A stretch of DNA of 52,898 bases, from positions 1 through 52,898 of the forward strand of contig CAIMSF010000146.1 of assembly GCA_903844055.1 (NCBI GenBank), written 5' to 3'. This document shows, piece by piece, positions 8,510-18,724 of the stretch; the stretch's first letter is position 1, and the number at the start of each line of letters is the position of its first letter. A model generated the notes under the pieces. The model was not told the DNA's origin, did not search any database, and saw only the letters and a program-made list of their open reading frames with translations. The stretch is from an uncultured bacterium. GTDB taxonomy: Bacteria; Bacillota_I; Bacilli_A; Izemoplasmatales; Hujiaoplasmataceae. The position numbers and the translations under genes are program-made.

Positions 8510-10453
8510 TCAGATGTCCAGGTTACGCACGTAACCGGCGTTCTCGACGATGAAGTCCTTGCGCGTCGACACGTCTTCCCCCATCAGCATCGAAAAGATC
8601 TGATCGGCTTCCATCGCGTCTTCGAGATTGACTTGCATCAGGGTGCGGTACGCGGGGTCCATCGTCGTCTCCCAGAGCTGTTCCGGGTTCATTTCGCCGA
8701 GACCTTTGTAACGCTGGATGACCGGCTTGCCGCCGAGCCGCGCCAGGATCGCCTCGAGTTCCTTGTCGTCGTAGGCGTATTCGATCGTCTTGCCGACCTG
8801 CACCTTGAAGAGCGGCGGCTGGGCGATGTAGATGTAGTTGTTCTCGATGAGCGGCTTCATGTACCGGTAGAAGAACGTCAGGAGCAGCGTGCGGATGTGC
8901 GCGCCGTCGACGTCGGCGTCGGTCATGATGATGATCTTGTGGTATCGGGCGGAGGCGAGCGTGAACTCTTCGCCGATGCCGGTGCCGAACGCCTGGATCA
9001 TCGACAGGATCTCCTTGTTGCCGAGCGCCTTGTCGAGGCGGGCCTTTTCGACGTTCAGGACCTTGCCGCGGAGCGGCAGGATCGCCTGGTATTCGGAGTC
9101 CCTGCCCTGCTTCGCCGAACCGCCGGCGGAATCGCCTTCGACGATGTAGATTTCGGACTTCGAGGCGTCCTTCGTACGGCAGTCGGCGAGCTTGGAGGCG
9201 AAGCCGAGGGTGTCGAGCGGGGATTTGCGGCGGGTCGCGTCGCGGGCCTTCTTCGCGGCTTCGCGGGCGCGTTGCGCCATGACGGCCTTCTCGATGATGG
9301 TCCGCGCGGCGACCGGGTTCTCCAGGAGGAACCGCTCGAGGCCTTCGGCCATGATGTTCGAAACGACGCGGCGGACGTCGGTGTTGCCGAGCTTCGCCTT
9401 CGTCTGGCCTTCGAACTGCGGGTCCGGATGCTTGATCGAGATGATCGCGACAAGCCCTTCGCGGGTGTCTTCGCCGAGGAGCGACTCGTCCTTCTTGAAG
9501 ATGCCGAAATTGCGGCCGTAGTTGTTGATGATGCGGGTCAGGGTCAGCTTGAAGCCTTCCTCGTGGGTGCCGCCTTCGGGATTGGTGATGTTGTTGGTGA
9601 AGGGATAGATGTTGGCCGCGTAGCCGGTGTTGTACTGCATCGCGATCTCGACCGTGATGCCCTCCTGCTCGCCCTCGAAATAGGCGACGAGCGGGTTCAA
9701 CAGCTCCTTGCCGTAGTTCAGGAACGCGACGTATTCGCGCACGCCGCCGTCATACTTGTATTCGTGATGGAGGATGTTCGCCGGATCGCGGGAGTCCTTG
9801 ATCGTCAGCTGGATGCCCTTGTTCAAAAAGGCGAACTGCTGGATGCGCGTCCGGAGCGTCTCGTAATCGTATTCCTGCGTTTCCTGGAAGATCTCCGGGT
9901 CGGCGAGGAAGGTGATGATCGATCCGCGCTTCTCGGTATCGCCGAGGCAGACGAGCGGTTCCTTGAGGAATCCGTGCTCGAAGGCGATCCGGTACTTCTT
10001 GCCGTCCTTGTGGACTTCGACCTGGAGCGACTTGGAAAGCGCGTTCGTGACGGAAGCGCCGACGCCGTGCAGGCCGCCGGAGACTTTATAGGATTGATGG
10101 TCGAACTTGCCGCCCGCATGCAGGGTGGTGAACACCGTCTCGACGACCGGCTTGTGGGACTTCGGATGGACATCGACGGGAATGCCGCGGCCGTTGTCCT
10201 CGACGCGGATGTAGTTTCCGGGGAGAATCTCGAGGTCGACCTTGTTGGCGAAGCCGGCGAGGGCTTCGTCGACCGCGTTGTCGATGATTTCCCAGACCAG
10301 ATGATGCAATCCGCGCGGTCCGGTGCTGCCGATGTACATGCCGGGGCGCTTCTTGACGGCTTCGAGCCCTTCGAGGATCTGGATGCTGCTGGCGTCGTAT
10401 TTCGCGCCGGGAGCGATCGGATTGCCGGGGTTGTTCGGGGTGTTATTGTCCAT
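8510..10453 (-). CDS. gyrB: DNA gyrase subunit B
   Basis: GyrB is the ATPase subunit of gyrase, 647 residues. The GHKL ATPase shows [11 protein letters not shown] with Glu55 as general base and D-N-G-R-G at 86-90. The Toprim domain carries E-G-D-S-A-G-G-S-A and P-L-R-G-K, and a D-A-D-V-D-G metal motif follows. The start ATG-GAC-AAT-AAC has AAGGAGGAACACC directly upstream and lies inside the last codons of recF (11-base overlap), so a longer frame reading back into recF is not used. Confidence 0.98.
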   Translation of the reverse strand: MDNNTPNNPGNPIAPGAKYDASSIQILEGLEAVKKRPGMYIGSTGPRGLHHLVWEIIDNAVDEALAGFANKVDLEILPGNYIRVEDNGRGIPVDVHPKSHKPVVETVFTTLHAGGKFDHQSYKVSGGLHGVGASVTNALSKSLQVEVHKDGKKYRIAFEHGFLKEPLVCLGDTEKRGSIITFLADPEIFQETQEYDYETLRTRIQQFAFLNKGIQLTIKDSRDPANILHHEYKYDGGVREYVAFLNYGKELLNPLVAYFEGEQEGITVEIAMQYNTGYAANIYPFTNNITNPEGGTHEEGFKLTLTRIINNYGRNFGIFKKDESLLGEDTREGLVAIISIKHPDPQFEGQTKAKLGNTDVRRVVSNIMAEGLERFLLENPVAARTIIEKAVMAQRAREAAKKARDATRRKSPLDTLGFASKLADCRTKDASKSEIYIVEGDSAGGSAKQGRDSEYQAILPLRGKVLNVEKARLDKALGNKEILSMIQAFGTGIGEEFTLASARYHKIIIMTDADVDGAHIRTLLLTFFYRYMKPLIENNYIYIAQPPLFKVQVGKTIEYAYDDKELEAILARLGGKPVIQRYKGLGEMNPEQLWETTMDPAYRTLMQVNLEDAMEADQIFSMLMGEDVSTRKDFIVENAGYVRNLDI

Positions 10454-11537
10454 GGTGTTCCTCCTTGATGGTGCCTTGTGCGACTTTGAAGATGCGGGCG
10501 CTTCCGATGATGTCGGCGGCGATGTCGGTGAGTTCGGTGGCGGTGACGATCGCCTGGATGCCGGTTTCCATGAGGCGGCGGAGCAGCCGGTTCTGCTTCT
10601 CGCGGTCAAGTTCGCTCAAGACGTCATCGAGCAGGAACAGCGGCCGCTCGCGTTTCGTTTCCTCGATGTATTCGACGAGGGCGAGATCGACGGCGAGCAC
10701 GATCATGCGCTGTTCGCCCTGCGAGGCGAACGACGCCGCGGGCATGCCGTTCAACATAAAACCGAGGTCGTCGCGGTGCGGCCCGTGGTTCGTCGTTCCC
10801 GAAAGCAAGTCCGAGCGGTAACGCGCCTTGAGGGCCGGCAACAGGTTTTCCGCGACGGAGGGCTGATAGGTCAGCCCGAGGTCTTCCTGCTTGACGGAAA
10901 GGAACTGGTACGCCTTGGCGGCCTTGCGGTCGAGTGCGGCGATGAACGCGGAACGTTTCGCGATGACCGCCTCGCCGGCGGCGGCGAGTTGTTCGGTAAG
11001 GACGTCGAGCAGGTCGCGGTCGATGTCCTTGCCCGGCTGCGCCTGTTTCAATAGTTCGTTGCGCTGCTTGAGCGCGTGCTTGTAGGCCGACAGGTCGTCC
11101 AAATACCGTTTGTCGATCTGACCGAGCACGACGTCGAGGAAGTAGCGGCGGTCGACCGGCGACCCTTTGACGAGGTTCATGTCCTCGGGGGCGAACAGGA
11201 CGACGTTGAGGATCCCAACGTAGTCCGACAGGCGTTTGACTTCCTGCCCGTTCGCGAGGGCCTTCTTGCCGTCCTCGGCGAGGATCAATTGCAGGTCGGT
11301 GCGTCCCGCCGAACTCATCACGGATGCGCGGGCACGCGCGAAAGGAGATTCGAACCGAACCATCTCGCGGTCCTCCGCCTTGTATGATTTGGAGAGGGCG
11401 AGAGCATAGATCGATTCGAGGAAGTTGGTTTTGCCTTCACCGTTCGCGCCGATGAAGAAGTTGAGGCCGGACGCGAGCTCGACGGTTTGCTTCCGGTAGT
11501 TCCGGAAGTCGGCGAGCGTGACGGTTTCGATTCTCAT
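10443..11537 (-). CDS. recF: DNA replication and repair protein RecF
   Basis: RecF, an SMC-like ABC ATPase of 364 residues, loads RecA at single-strand gaps together with RecO and RecR. Walker A G-A-N-G-E-G-K-T is at 30-37. The C-terminal part has the ABC signature region (Q-G-E-Q-R) and Walker [13 protein letters not shown]. Its start overlaps the yaaA stop by 4 bases (ATGA) and its end overlaps the gyrB start by 11, a tightly coupled operon. Confidence 0.97.
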   Translation of the reverse strand: MRIETVTLADFRNYRKQTVELASGLNFFIGANGEGKTNFLESIYALALSKSYKAEDREMVRFESPFARARASVMSSAGRTDLQLILAEDGKKALANGQEVKRLSDYVGILNVVLFAPEDMNLVKGSPVDRRYFLDVVLGQIDKRYLDDLSAYKHALKQRNELLKQAQPGKDIDRDLLDVLTEQLAAAGEAVIAKRSAFIAALDRKAAKAYQFLSVKQEDLGLTYQPSVAENLLPALKARYRSDLLSGTTNHGPHRDDLGFMLNGMPAASFASQGEQRMIVLAVDLALVEYIEETKRERPLFLLDDVLSELDREKQNRLLRRLMETGIQAIVTATELTDIAADIIGSARIFKVAQGTIKEEHHGQ

Positions 11538-11752
11538 CGGGAGATCTCGAGATCGACGCGGGGTTTCGTGAAGACGGCGATCCGGTCGCCGGGATACAGT
11601 TTCCGGCCGCGGCGGTTTTCGGGTTCGTCGTTCACCGTCACCCGGGTGTCGGCGAGGAACGCCTTGATCTCGCCGCCGCTTTGGAGCACGCCCGCGAATT
11701 TCAACAGTTGCCCGAGCGTGATGTATTCGGTTGTGATGTCGATCTTCTTCAT
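11534..11752 (-). CDS. yaaA: S4-domain protein YaaA
   Basis: Small RNA-binding S4-domain protein, 72 residues, of the kind encoded between dnaN and recF in Firmicutes. The S4 core I-T-L-G-Q-L-L-K...G-G-E-I-K fills most of it. The start ATG-AAG-AAG-ATC has GGAGG 7 bases upstream. It is the first gene of the yaaA-recF-gyrB-gyrA operon and is driven by a near-consensus promoter. Its cellular role is not established. Confidence 0.9.
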   Translation of the reverse strand: MKKIDITTEYITLGQLLKFAGVLQSGGEIKAFLADTRVTVNDEPENRRGRKLYPGDRIAVFTKPRVDLEISR

Positions 11753-11789
11753 GGTTTGCCTCCGGCGCGGCATTTTCGTTATATATAAT

Positions 11790-11818
11790 ATTATATAATA
11801 TTCATATATAAATTTCAA
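11790..11818 (-). promoter_or_regulatory. Promoter of the yaaA-recF-gyrB-gyrA operon
   Basis: TTGAAA (11813-11818) and TATAAT (11790-11795) on the minus strand with an ideal 17-base spacer, inside a very AT-rich patch that stands out from the GC-rich surroundings. Confidence 0.75.
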
Positions 11819-11876
11819 TCGAAATCGACGCTTGGCGCATCTTTCGAGAACCCGCCGGACATCGCCCGAATGCCGC

Positions 11877-11910
11877 TATAAAAACGTAAAGACGCGCATT
11901 TTCGCGCGTC
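11877..11910 (-). terminator. Terminator after mfd
   Basis: GACGCGC/GCGCGTC stem of 7 bp with a 6-base loop, followed on the minus strand by TTTACGTTTTT. It lies about 20 bases after the mfd stop and isolates mfd from the yaaA promoter. Confidence 0.7.
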
Positions 11911-11931
11911 TCGTTTCTTGTTTTTTGACGG

Positions 11932-14900
11932 TTACCGGGTCACGATTTCCAGGAAGGTCGTCATCGTGAAGAGCCAATGACGGTCGAGTTTGATGGTGTC
12001 CAGGATGATGTGGATCCGATTGTTCTTGAAGGTGAAGCGGAAGTATTTCGACACGTCGTTGCCGGTATCGAAGACCTTGACGCCGGACAGCCGCGCCGAG
12101 GCGTCCTCGCCGACGACGAGCGTGACGTTGGTCTTCGTCTCGAGGACCTTCTCGACGCCGGCCTTTTCAGACAGATGTTCGAATAGTTTCTCATACATGT
12201 AGATTTCCAGATCCGGATCGTAGCGTCCGAACCGGTCGGTGAACTCCTCGAGGAGGTTCGCGACGTCGGCGCGGGAGCGGACCGACCCGATCTTGTTGTG
12301 CATCTCCATCTTGACGAAGTCGTCGTCGACGTACGCGCCGTCGATGTACTTCGACACGGTGGCCTTGACCTTCGCGGGTTTTTCCGGTTCGGCGACGCCC
12401 TGCTGATAACGGATCTCCTCCTGCAGGATGCGCATGTAGAGGTCGACGCCGACCGAATCGATGAAGCCGGATTGCTCGCTGCCGAGCACGTCGCCGGCGC
12501 CGCGGATCGAGAGGTCGCGCACGGCGATCTTGAAGCCCGAGCCGAGTTCCGTGAACTCCTTGATCACCTTGAGGCGCTTCTCTGCGTCTTCGGTGAGCAC
12601 CTTGTCCTTCTTATACATCAAGTACGAATAGGCGATGCGGTTCGACCGGCCGACGCGGCCGCGGATCTGATAGAGCTGCGCCAGTCCGAGGCGGTCGGCG
12701 TCATGGATGATGAGCGTGTTCGCGTTGGGGATGTCGATCCCGGTCTCGATGATCGTGGTCGACACGAGCACGTCGTATTCGCGTTCGATGAACCCTTCGA
12801 CGACGTTCTCGAGCTGGATCTTGTTCATCTGCCCGTGCGCCACGGCGATGCGGGCTTCGGGCACCATCTTGCGGATGTTCGCCTCGACGCGCTCGATGTC
12901 GTCGATGCGGTTGTAGATGTAGAACACCTGGCCGTGCCGCGCGAGTTCGCGTTCGATCGCGTCCTTGATGACGGTGTCGTTGCGCTCGAGCACATACGTC
13001 TGGATCGGATAGCGGTTCTCCGGCGCGGTTTCGAGGAGCGACATGTTCTTGACGCCCATGATCGCCATCTGGAGCGTGCGCGGGATCGGCGTGGCCGACA
13101 GCGACAGGACGTCGACGTTGACCTTCATCTCCTTGATGCGCTCCTTGTGTTCGACGCCGAAGCGCTGCTCCTCGTCGATCACGAGCAGCCCGAGGTCCTT
13201 GAAGACGACGTCCGTCGACAGGATCCGGTGCGTGCCGATGAGGACATCGACGGTGCCGTTCTTCAATCCATCCAGAACGGCCGTCTGATCCTTGCGGGTC
13301 ACGAACCGGTTCATCAGCTTGACGTTGATGCCGTACTTCTCCATGCGGTTGACGAAGGTGTGGAAGTGCTGGCGCGAGAGTACGGTCGTCGGCGCGAGGT
13401 AGGCCACCTGCTTGTTGGAGAGGACGGCCTTGAAGGCCGCGCGGAGCGCCACCTCGGTCTTCCCGAAGCCGACGTCGCCGCAGAGCAGGCGGTCCATCGG
13501 CCGGGCGTCCTCCATATCCTTCTTGACGTCCTGGATCGCGCGCAGCTGATCCGGGGTCTCGTCGTACTCGAAGTCGGCTTCGAAGTCGGCCTGCATCGGA
13601 TCGTCCGGGGCGAACGCGAAGCCGACCGAATGCTCGCGCTGGGCGTAGAGGTTGATCAGTTTCTCGGCGATGTCCGCGGCCTTGGCGCGGACGCGCTGTT
13701 TCGTCTTCGCCCAGTCGCTGCCGCCGAGCTTGTTGAGATGGGGTTCGAACCCTTCGCTGCCGGCGTACTTCTGGATCTGCGCGATCGCGTCGACGGGGAT
13801 GTAGAGCTTGTCGCCGTCGCGGTATTCGATGTGGATGTAGTCGTTCTTGGTCGCGCCGAGTTCCATCGTCTTGATCTCGAGGAAGCGGCCGATTCCATAA
13901 TCGTAGTGGACGACATAGTCGCCGGGCTTGAGTTCGTTGACGGACGAAAGCCGCTTGCTGTTCTGATAGACCGAGACGTAGCGTCCCCGCTTCGGGATCG
14001 GCTGCTTGCGCGAGAGCGCGGCCTCCGTGATCACGACCAGTCCGCCGGTTTCCAGCGAAAGGTCGAAGTAACGCTCCGAGGCGATCAGGTTGACGACGTT
14101 CGGCGCAGGCGCGTCGCGCTCGCCGATGACCGCGAACGGCACGCCGCGCTCTTCGAACATGTCGCCGAGGTTGTCGCGCGTCTTGACCGTACGGACCGCC
14201 ACGATCACCGTGTTCTTGCGGAGCAGCGCGCCGACGTCGCGATAGAACGCTTCGAAATCGCCTTCGTATTGAGCGGGTCCGCGTCCGAAGATCTTCACGG
14301 TCGCGTCGAACGGTTCGGGATAGGAACGGTCGAGCAGGTCCATCGCGACGACAGTCCCGAAATCGATCCCGTGCAAATCGAACAGAAGGTCGAATCCCAT
14401 CTTGGCGTAGTCGCCGGTCGAGAGATACCAGTCGGTCATTTCGGCGGTCATCGCGTCGAACTGCTCGTAGACGCGGTGGTGGTCGAAGAAACAGACGACC
14501 GGCCGATCCAGCAGCTCGACGAGGGTCGTCCGGGCGCCGGTCAGGATCGGGATGTAACGCGACAGCCGGTCAAGATCGCGATGTTCCATGATCGCTTCGC
14601 GGTCGAGCTCGATCCGCTCCAGGGCGACCGGCGAGAAGGCGGTCGCGGCGGTCTTCCCGTCGATGAAACCGAGGAGCCTCCGCATCCCGTCCTCATCGTA
14701 GAAGAACTCGTACATCGGCATCACCGAAAAACCGTCGACGGTGCCGGTCGAACGCTGCGACTCGATGTCGAAGATCTTGATCTTCTCGAGCGTGTCGCCG
14801 AAAAAATCAAGCCGGAAGGGCTTCGGCTGGTTGAGCGGGAAGACGTCGAAGATGCCGCCGCGCAGGCTGAAGTCGCCCGGCTTCTCGACGGTGTACTCGC

Positions 14901-15390
14901 GCTTGTAGCCGACCTCGACGAGACGGCGCGCGAGCGCCTCGACATCGTAGTCGGACCCCGTCGCAAAATGCATCTCGGCCTTCTTCCACTCCGCCTTCGG
15001 CATCATCGGCCGGACCAGTCCGGCGGTATGCGTGACGATGATCTTGCGCTTGCCGTCGACGATGTCCTGGATCGCGTTGATGCGCTCCATCTTGAACTCG
15101 TTGGAGGCGACGAGCATCTCGCTCGTGATGAATTCGTCCTGCGGGAAGAAGCCGAGCGCGTCCTCGCCGACGGCGATCGAGAGGCGGTCGTATAAAAGCT
15201 GGGCCTTGTACAGGTTCGGGGCGCAGACCACGAGCGGCCGATCGGTGTCTTCGAACAGCGAAAGGACGAGCGCGGCCATGTCTTCCTCGCTCAGTTCGTT
15301 CACCAGGATTGTTCCCGCCGGTTTGTTGACCCATCGCCGGATCTGCAGGTACTCGGGGACCTTTTTCAGGATGCCAAGGGCTTGTTTCAT
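11932..15390 (-). CDS. mfd: Transcription-repair coupling factor
   Basis: Mfd is a DNA translocase that removes RNA polymerase stalled at lesions and recruits UvrA. The length of 1152 residues is normal. In order: UvrB-like N-terminal part (about 1-350), RNA-polymerase-interacting region with P-G-D-Y-V-V-H-Y-D-Y-G-I-G-R-F, RecG-like helicase core with Walker A G-D-V-G-F-G-K-T-E and D-E-E-Q-R-F-G box, the translocation motif region G-R-V-G-R-S, and a C-terminal TRCF domain. The ribosome binding site is GAGGTG. In Bacillus mfd follows pth; here pth is about 20 kb away and mfd sits behind an SDR gene. Confidence 0.98.
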   Translation of the reverse strand: MKQALGILKKVPEYLQIRRWVNKPAGTILVNELSEEDMAALVLSLFEDTDRPLVVCAPNLYKAQLLYDRLSIAVGEDALGFFPQDEFITSEMLVASNEFKMERINAIQDIVDGKRKIIVTHTAGLVRPMMPKAEWKKAEMHFATGSDYDVEALARRLVEVGYKREYTVEKPGDFSLRGGIFDVFPLNQPKPFRLDFFGDTLEKIKIFDIESQRSTGTVDGFSVMPMYEFFYDEDGMRRLLGFIDGKTAATAFSPVALERIELDREAIMEHRDLDRLSRYIPILTGARTTLVELLDRPVVCFFDHHRVYEQFDAMTAEMTDWYLSTGDYAKMGFDLLFDLHGIDFGTVVAMDLLDRSYPEPFDATVKIFGRGPAQYEGDFEAFYRDVGALLRKNTVIVAVRTVKTRDNLGDMFEERGVPFAVIGERDAPAPNVVNLIASERYFDLSLETGGLVVITEAALSRKQPIPKRGRYVSVYQNSKRLSSVNELKPGDYVVHYDYGIGRFLEIKTMELGATKNDYIHIEYRDGDKLYIPVDAIAQIQKYAGSEGFEPHLNKLGGSDWAKTKQRVRAKAADIAEKLINLYAQREHSVGFAFAPDDPMQADFEADFEYDETPDQLRAIQDVKKDMEDARPMDRLLCGDVGFGKTEVALRAAFKAVLSNKQVAYLAPTTVLSRQHFHTFVNRMEKYGINVKLMNRFVTRKDQTAVLDGLKNGTVDVLIGTHRILSTDVVFKDLGLLVIDEEQRFGVEHKERIKEMKVNVDVLSLSATPIPRTLQMAIMGVKNMSLLETAPENRYPIQTYVLERNDTVIKDAIERELARHGQVFYIYNRIDDIERVEANIRKMVPEARIAVAHGQMNKIQLENVVEGFIEREYDVLVSTTIIETGIDIPNANTLIIHDADRLGLAQLYQIRGRVGRSNRIAYSYLMYKKDKVLTEDAEKRLKVIKEFTELGSGFKIAVRDLSIRGAGDVLGSEQSGFIDSVGVDLYMRILQEEIRYQQGVAEPEKPAKVKATVSKYIDGAYVDDDFVKMEMHNKIGSVRSRADVANLLEEFTDRFGRYDPDLEIYMYEKLFEHLSEKAGVEKVLETKTNVTLVVGEDASARLSGVKVFDTGNDVSKYFRFTFKNNRIHIILDTIKLDRHWLFTMTTFLEIVTR

Positions 15391-15410
15391 CGTTTCACCT
15401 CATGCGGACA

Positions 15411-15433
15411 CGGCGAGTCTCTCCGACTCGCCG
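15411..15433 (-). other. Hairpin between the SDR gene and mfd
   Basis: Perfect 8-bp inverted repeat CGGCGAGT/ACTCGCCG with a 7-base loop in the 79-base gap. No T-run follows on the minus strand, so it looks like an RNA-stabilising or processing hairpin rather than a terminator. Confidence 0.35.
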
Positions 15434-15469
15434 GGGTATATGCGATGCGCGCCCGGTGACGGGCCGCGA

Positions 15470-16219
15470 TCACTTCTTTTTCTGGATGGCATAGGCGGTC
15501 GACAGGACCGCCTTGAGCGGTAAAAAGCGCAGGAAGAAGCGGGTCAGCCGCATCATGAAGCCAGGCAGGATCACGCGCCGGTTGCGATACAGGCCGCGAA
15601 CGGCGATCTTCGCGCATCGTTCCGCGCTCATCCCCGGCAGGGCGGTCCTGGCGCCCGCGACGGCGCCGAATTCGGTATGGACCGGACCTGGGCAGAGGGT
15701 CAGGACGCGGATCGGCTTCTTCGCTTTTTGAAGTTCGTAATCGATCGCGGTCCCGAGGTGGTGGACATAGGCCTTGGTGGCGGCGTAGGCCGCAAGCAGG
15801 GGCGTCGGCAGGAAGCCGGCCATGCTCGCGACGTTCATGATCTTCCCCTCGCCCATCGACTGGACGAACAGTTTCGTCAGGATATGGACCGCCGCGACGT
15901 TGGTGTCGAGCATCGCAAGGTCGCCCGCCAGATCATGCTCCGCGAAGGTGCCGACGCGGCCGAAGCCGGCGTTGTTGACGACGATCTTCGGATCGTACTC
16001 GAGGCACTCCCAGTGCAATTTGACGCAATTGTCGCGGATGGACAGGTCGACCGGCTTGACGACGACGTTCACGCCGTACGCGCCGCCGAGTTCGACCTTG
16101 AGTTCTTCGAGTTGCTCGACGCGTCGGGCGACGAGGATGAGATCGACCCTTCGGGCCGCCAGCAGACGGGCGATTTCGCGTCCGATGCCGCTCGAGGCGC
16201 CGGTGATCAGTGCATACAT
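15470..16219 (-). CDS. Short-chain dehydrogenase/reductase
   Basis: Cytoplasmic NAD(P)-dependent oxidoreductase of the classical SDR type, 249 residues. The cofactor motif T-G-A-S-S-G-I-G is at 6-13, N-N-A-G follows mid-protein, the catalytic Ser is in N-V-A-S-M-A-G, and the active-site Y-A-A-T-K supplies Tyr and Lys. The basic, hydrophobic C-terminus (R-F-F-L-R-F-L-P-L-K) may touch the membrane, as in DltE/YqjQ-like members. The ATG start has GGAGG upstream; a longer frame upstream overlaps the GH13 gene. It lies 25 bases after that gene. Substrate unknown. Confidence 0.87.
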   Translation of the reverse strand: MYALITGASSGIGREIARLLAARRVDLILVARRVEQLEELKVELGGAYGVNVVVKPVDLSIRDNCVKLHWECLEYDPKIVVNNAGFGRVGTFAEHDLAGDLAMLDTNVAAVHILTKLFVQSMGEGKIMNVASMAGFLPTPLLAAYAATKAYVHHLGTAIDYELQKAKKPIRVLTLCPGPVHTEFGAVAGARTALPGMSAERCAKIAVRGLYRNRRVILPGFMMRLTRFFLRFLPLKAVLSTAYAIQKKK

Positions 16220-16244
16220 GGGTGGTTCCTCCGTGATTCGACCG

Positions 16245-17909
16245 TCATCGGTCGAAATCGATCTTGATCCAGTCGTACGCCCCGACCAGATGGTCGACGC
16301 CCTCGCATGCATACCGTTCCGCATGGTCTTGATGGTTCATGACGATTCGTACGGTACGGCCGTCCAGGCTTCGTTCGAAGATGAATAGCGACGGATGCGG
16401 AAGGATCGAGAACGATCCGCGGCGCAGCCGGCCGTCGGCCTTGCGCCAGTCCGAAAGACGCGCGTAGAACGCAAGCAGGTCCTCGTCCCAAGTCTCCCGG
16501 CGCCAGTCCATCGTGCGCCGGTTGTCGGGGTCGTAACCGCCCTCCATGCCGATTTCGGAACCATAATAGACACATGGCATACCGATATATGCGAATTGGA
16601 ATAATATCGCCATCTTTAGCCATTTCACATTATTATTGGCTTGTGTCTTGGCGCGGGGTACGTCATGCGAGTCGATTTGGTTCAGAAGGGCTCGGGAGAC
16701 GTTCTCCGGATACATCATGGATAGATGCGTGAGGCGGTCCCGGAAAGTGTCGAGGGTCGTTTTCCGACGCAGGAAGTAATCGCCGACGATTTCGTAAAAC
16801 TGGTAGTTCTGGACCGCGTCGAACTGGTCGCCGCGGAGGTAGTAGTCCGAATTGTGCCAGACTTCGCCGATGATCGCCAGCTCCGGCTTGAGCTTCTTCA
16901 GTTCCTTGCGGAAACGTCGCCAGAAGACGGAATCGACCTCGTCGGCGACATCCAGACGCCATCCGTCGATGCCGAAACGCTCGATATAGTGCTTCCCGAC
17001 CCCGATCAGGTAGTCCTGTACCCCGGGATCGGCCGAATTCAGCTTCGGCATGTGCATCTCGGAAGCGAAGGTCTGATAGGTCTTGTCCTTCACCATCGCG
17101 ATTGGGAACGAATCGATCAAGAACCAGTCCTTGTAGATGCTCTTTTCCTGGTTTTTGAGGACGTCTTGGAAGGCGAAGAACCCGGACCCGCAATGGTTGA
17201 AGACGGCGTCGAGGACGATCCGGATGCCGGCCTGATGGAACGCGTCGACGAGCCGCTTGAACTCCGCTTCGGTGCCGAGGCGCGGGTCGATCGCAAGATA
17301 ATCAGTCGTGTCGTAGCGGTGGCAGGAGGGCGAAAGCGAGATCGGCGTCATGTAGACGGCGTTCACGCCGAGCGCGACGAGATGCGGGATCTTGCTTTCG
17401 ATGCCCGCGAAATTCCCGCCGTAGACGTGATACCACGTGGGTTTTTCGCCCCACGGCTGAAGCCCCGGCTCGGCGGCGCCTATCCGGCAGAACCGGTCGG
17501 GGAAGATCTGGTAGAAGATCGCGTCCTGCATCCATTCCGGCGCGTCGAAGCGGTCGCAGTCCTGGATCCGCGGCATCTCGTACGCGCCCATGCGGACCGG
17601 TTCCTCGCGCTGGAGGCCGTATTCGCCGTAATACCAGACGTCGTCATGCTCGACGATGCGGAAATAATAGATGCACCCATAGTTGGCGGGAACGAAGGTC
17701 GCCTGATAGTAGGCGAACAGCGCGTCGCTCCCGATCTTGACCATCGGATGGGAACGGCGGAGGCGATAATCGTGGAACCGATTGTATTCGACCAGTTCGA
17801 TCGCGAGTGCGTCGTCCTTCGCCGCGCGGAAGCGCAGCGAGAGCGCCCGCCGGTCCGCTACGTATCCCCATTCGGAGTTGGCGTGATGGAACAGCGCTTC
17901 GCGGATCAT
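16245..17909 (-). CDS. Cytoplasmic GH13 cyclomaltodextrinase/neopullulanase-type enzyme
   Basis: Alpha-glucan hydrolase of GH13, subfamily-20-like, 554 residues without a signal peptide. The N-terminal CBM34-like beta-domain (about 1-120) is the hallmark of cyclomaltodextrinases and maltogenic amylases. In the barrel, D-A-V-F-N-H is at 234-239, G-W-R-L-D gives the nucleophile Asp320, I-I-G-E-V gives the acid Glu349, and D-S-H-D gives Asp416. It should cleave imported maltodextrins or cyclodextrins to maltose and glucose. Its start overlaps the lgt stop (ATGA). A paralogue of the same type lies at 32.4 kb. Confidence 0.9.
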   Translation of the reverse strand: MIREALFHHANSEWGYVADRRALSLRFRAAKDDALAIELVEYNRFHDYRLRRSHPMVKIGSDALFAYYQATFVPANYGCIYYFRIVEHDDVWYYGEYGLQREEPVRMGAYEMPRIQDCDRFDAPEWMQDAIFYQIFPDRFCRIGAAEPGLQPWGEKPTWYHVYGGNFAGIESKIPHLVALGVNAVYMTPISLSPSCHRYDTTDYLAIDPRLGTEAEFKRLVDAFHQAGIRIVLDAVFNHCGSGFFAFQDVLKNQEKSIYKDWFLIDSFPIAMVKDKTYQTFASEMHMPKLNSADPGVQDYLIGVGKHYIERFGIDGWRLDVADEVDSVFWRRFRKELKKLKPELAIIGEVWHNSDYYLRGDQFDAVQNYQFYEIVGDYFLRRKTTLDTFRDRLTHLSMMYPENVSRALLNQIDSHDVPRAKTQANNNVKWLKMAILFQFAYIGMPCVYYGSEIGMEGGYDPDNRRTMDWRRETWDEDLLAFYARLSDWRKADGRLRRGSFSILPHPSLFIFERSLDGRTVRIVMNHQDHAERYACEGVDHLVGAYDWIKIDFDR

Positions 17910-18703
17910 GCGGCCACCTCGTTATGCGGTGCGGTCCCGGCGTCCTTCGCCAGACGAACGAGGAGGTGGACGCCGATCGCGACCATCGCGAGCGACAGGT
18001 ATTGGGATGGCGACGGATAGATGTTGCCATGAAGCGTGAAGAGGCCGACGATCGTGCCGCGGTCGTCCCCCCTGAGGAATTCCAGAAGGAAGCGGAAAAC
18101 GCCGTAGGCGGTCAAATAGGACGCGAATTCACGCCCTTTGAACAGCTTGTACGTGTGTATCGCGTACGCGGACAGAAATAGGAAAGCGGATTCGTACAGC
18201 TGCGTCGGCAGGACCGCGCCGGTCCCTGCGGAGTGTCCGTGCGGGAACACGAGACCGAACGTTTCCGACGGGATGCCGTAGCAGCAGCCCGCGCAGAAGC
18301 AGCCGAGCCGGCCGAAGCCGTGCGCGATCAGGATCCCGACGGTGACGGTGTTCAACAAGCTTCCGATGTTCTTCCATTCGGAACGGTAGAAGAACCGCAT
18401 CAAGAGCGTGAACATCGCGACGCCGCCGATCAATCCGCCGATGAAGGTGATCGAACCGAATTCGAACTCGCCGTCTTCGATCCAGTGGAAGGTGGCGTCG
18501 AAAAGCGCCGAGAACAGGAGGGCGGAGCCAAGCCCGATGACGATGAACACGAGGATCTTGTTGGCTTCCTTGCGGGTATAGCCGTCGTTCTTCTCCAGCC
18601 GGTTCCCGACATACATGAGCATCCCGAACACGCCGATGGCGGTCAAAAGGTCGTACATCGCGACGTTGTAACCCAAGACTTCTTCCCATAGGAACGGATA
18701 CAT
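17906..18703 (-). CDS. lgt: Prolipoprotein diacylglyceryl transferase
   Basis: Lgt is an integral membrane enzyme that moves diacylglycerol from phosphatidylglycerol onto the lipobox cysteine of prolipoproteins. The product has 265 residues and about seven hydrophobic segments. The signature region H-G-F-G-R-L-G-C-F-x-x-G-C-C-Y-G is present with the essential His and Arg. The start has AAGGAG nine bases upstream. The gene overlaps the GH13 gene by 4 bases, so the two are co-translated. Several clients are encoded nearby (GH16, MalE-like, amylase and YidC lipoproteins). Confidence 0.95.
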   Translation of the reverse strand: MYPFLWEEVLGYNVAMYDLLTAIGVFGMLMYVGNRLEKNDGYTRKEANKILVFIVIGLGSALLFSALFDATFHWIEDGEFEFGSITFIGGLIGGVAMFTLLMRFFYRSEWKNIGSLLNTVTVGILIAHGFGRLGCFCAGCCYGIPSETFGLVFPHGHSAGTGAVLPTQLYESAFLFLSAYAIHTYKLFKGREFASYLTAYGVFRFLLEFLRGDDRGTIVGLFTLHGNIYPSPSQYLSLAMVAIGVHLLVRLAKDAGTAPHNEVAA

Positions 18704-18724
18704 GGAATCAACTCCTTGCCCTCC

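Noticed and set aside
8501-10468. 655-codon open frame on the plus strand
   Set aside because: Antisense shadow of gyrB; same reasoning.
12298-15195. 965-codon open frame on the plus strand
   Set aside because: Antisense shadow of mfd. GC-rich codons rarely create stops on the opposite strand; the translation is an Asp/Val/Leu/Arg-rich mix without motifs, while mfd on the other strand is complete.
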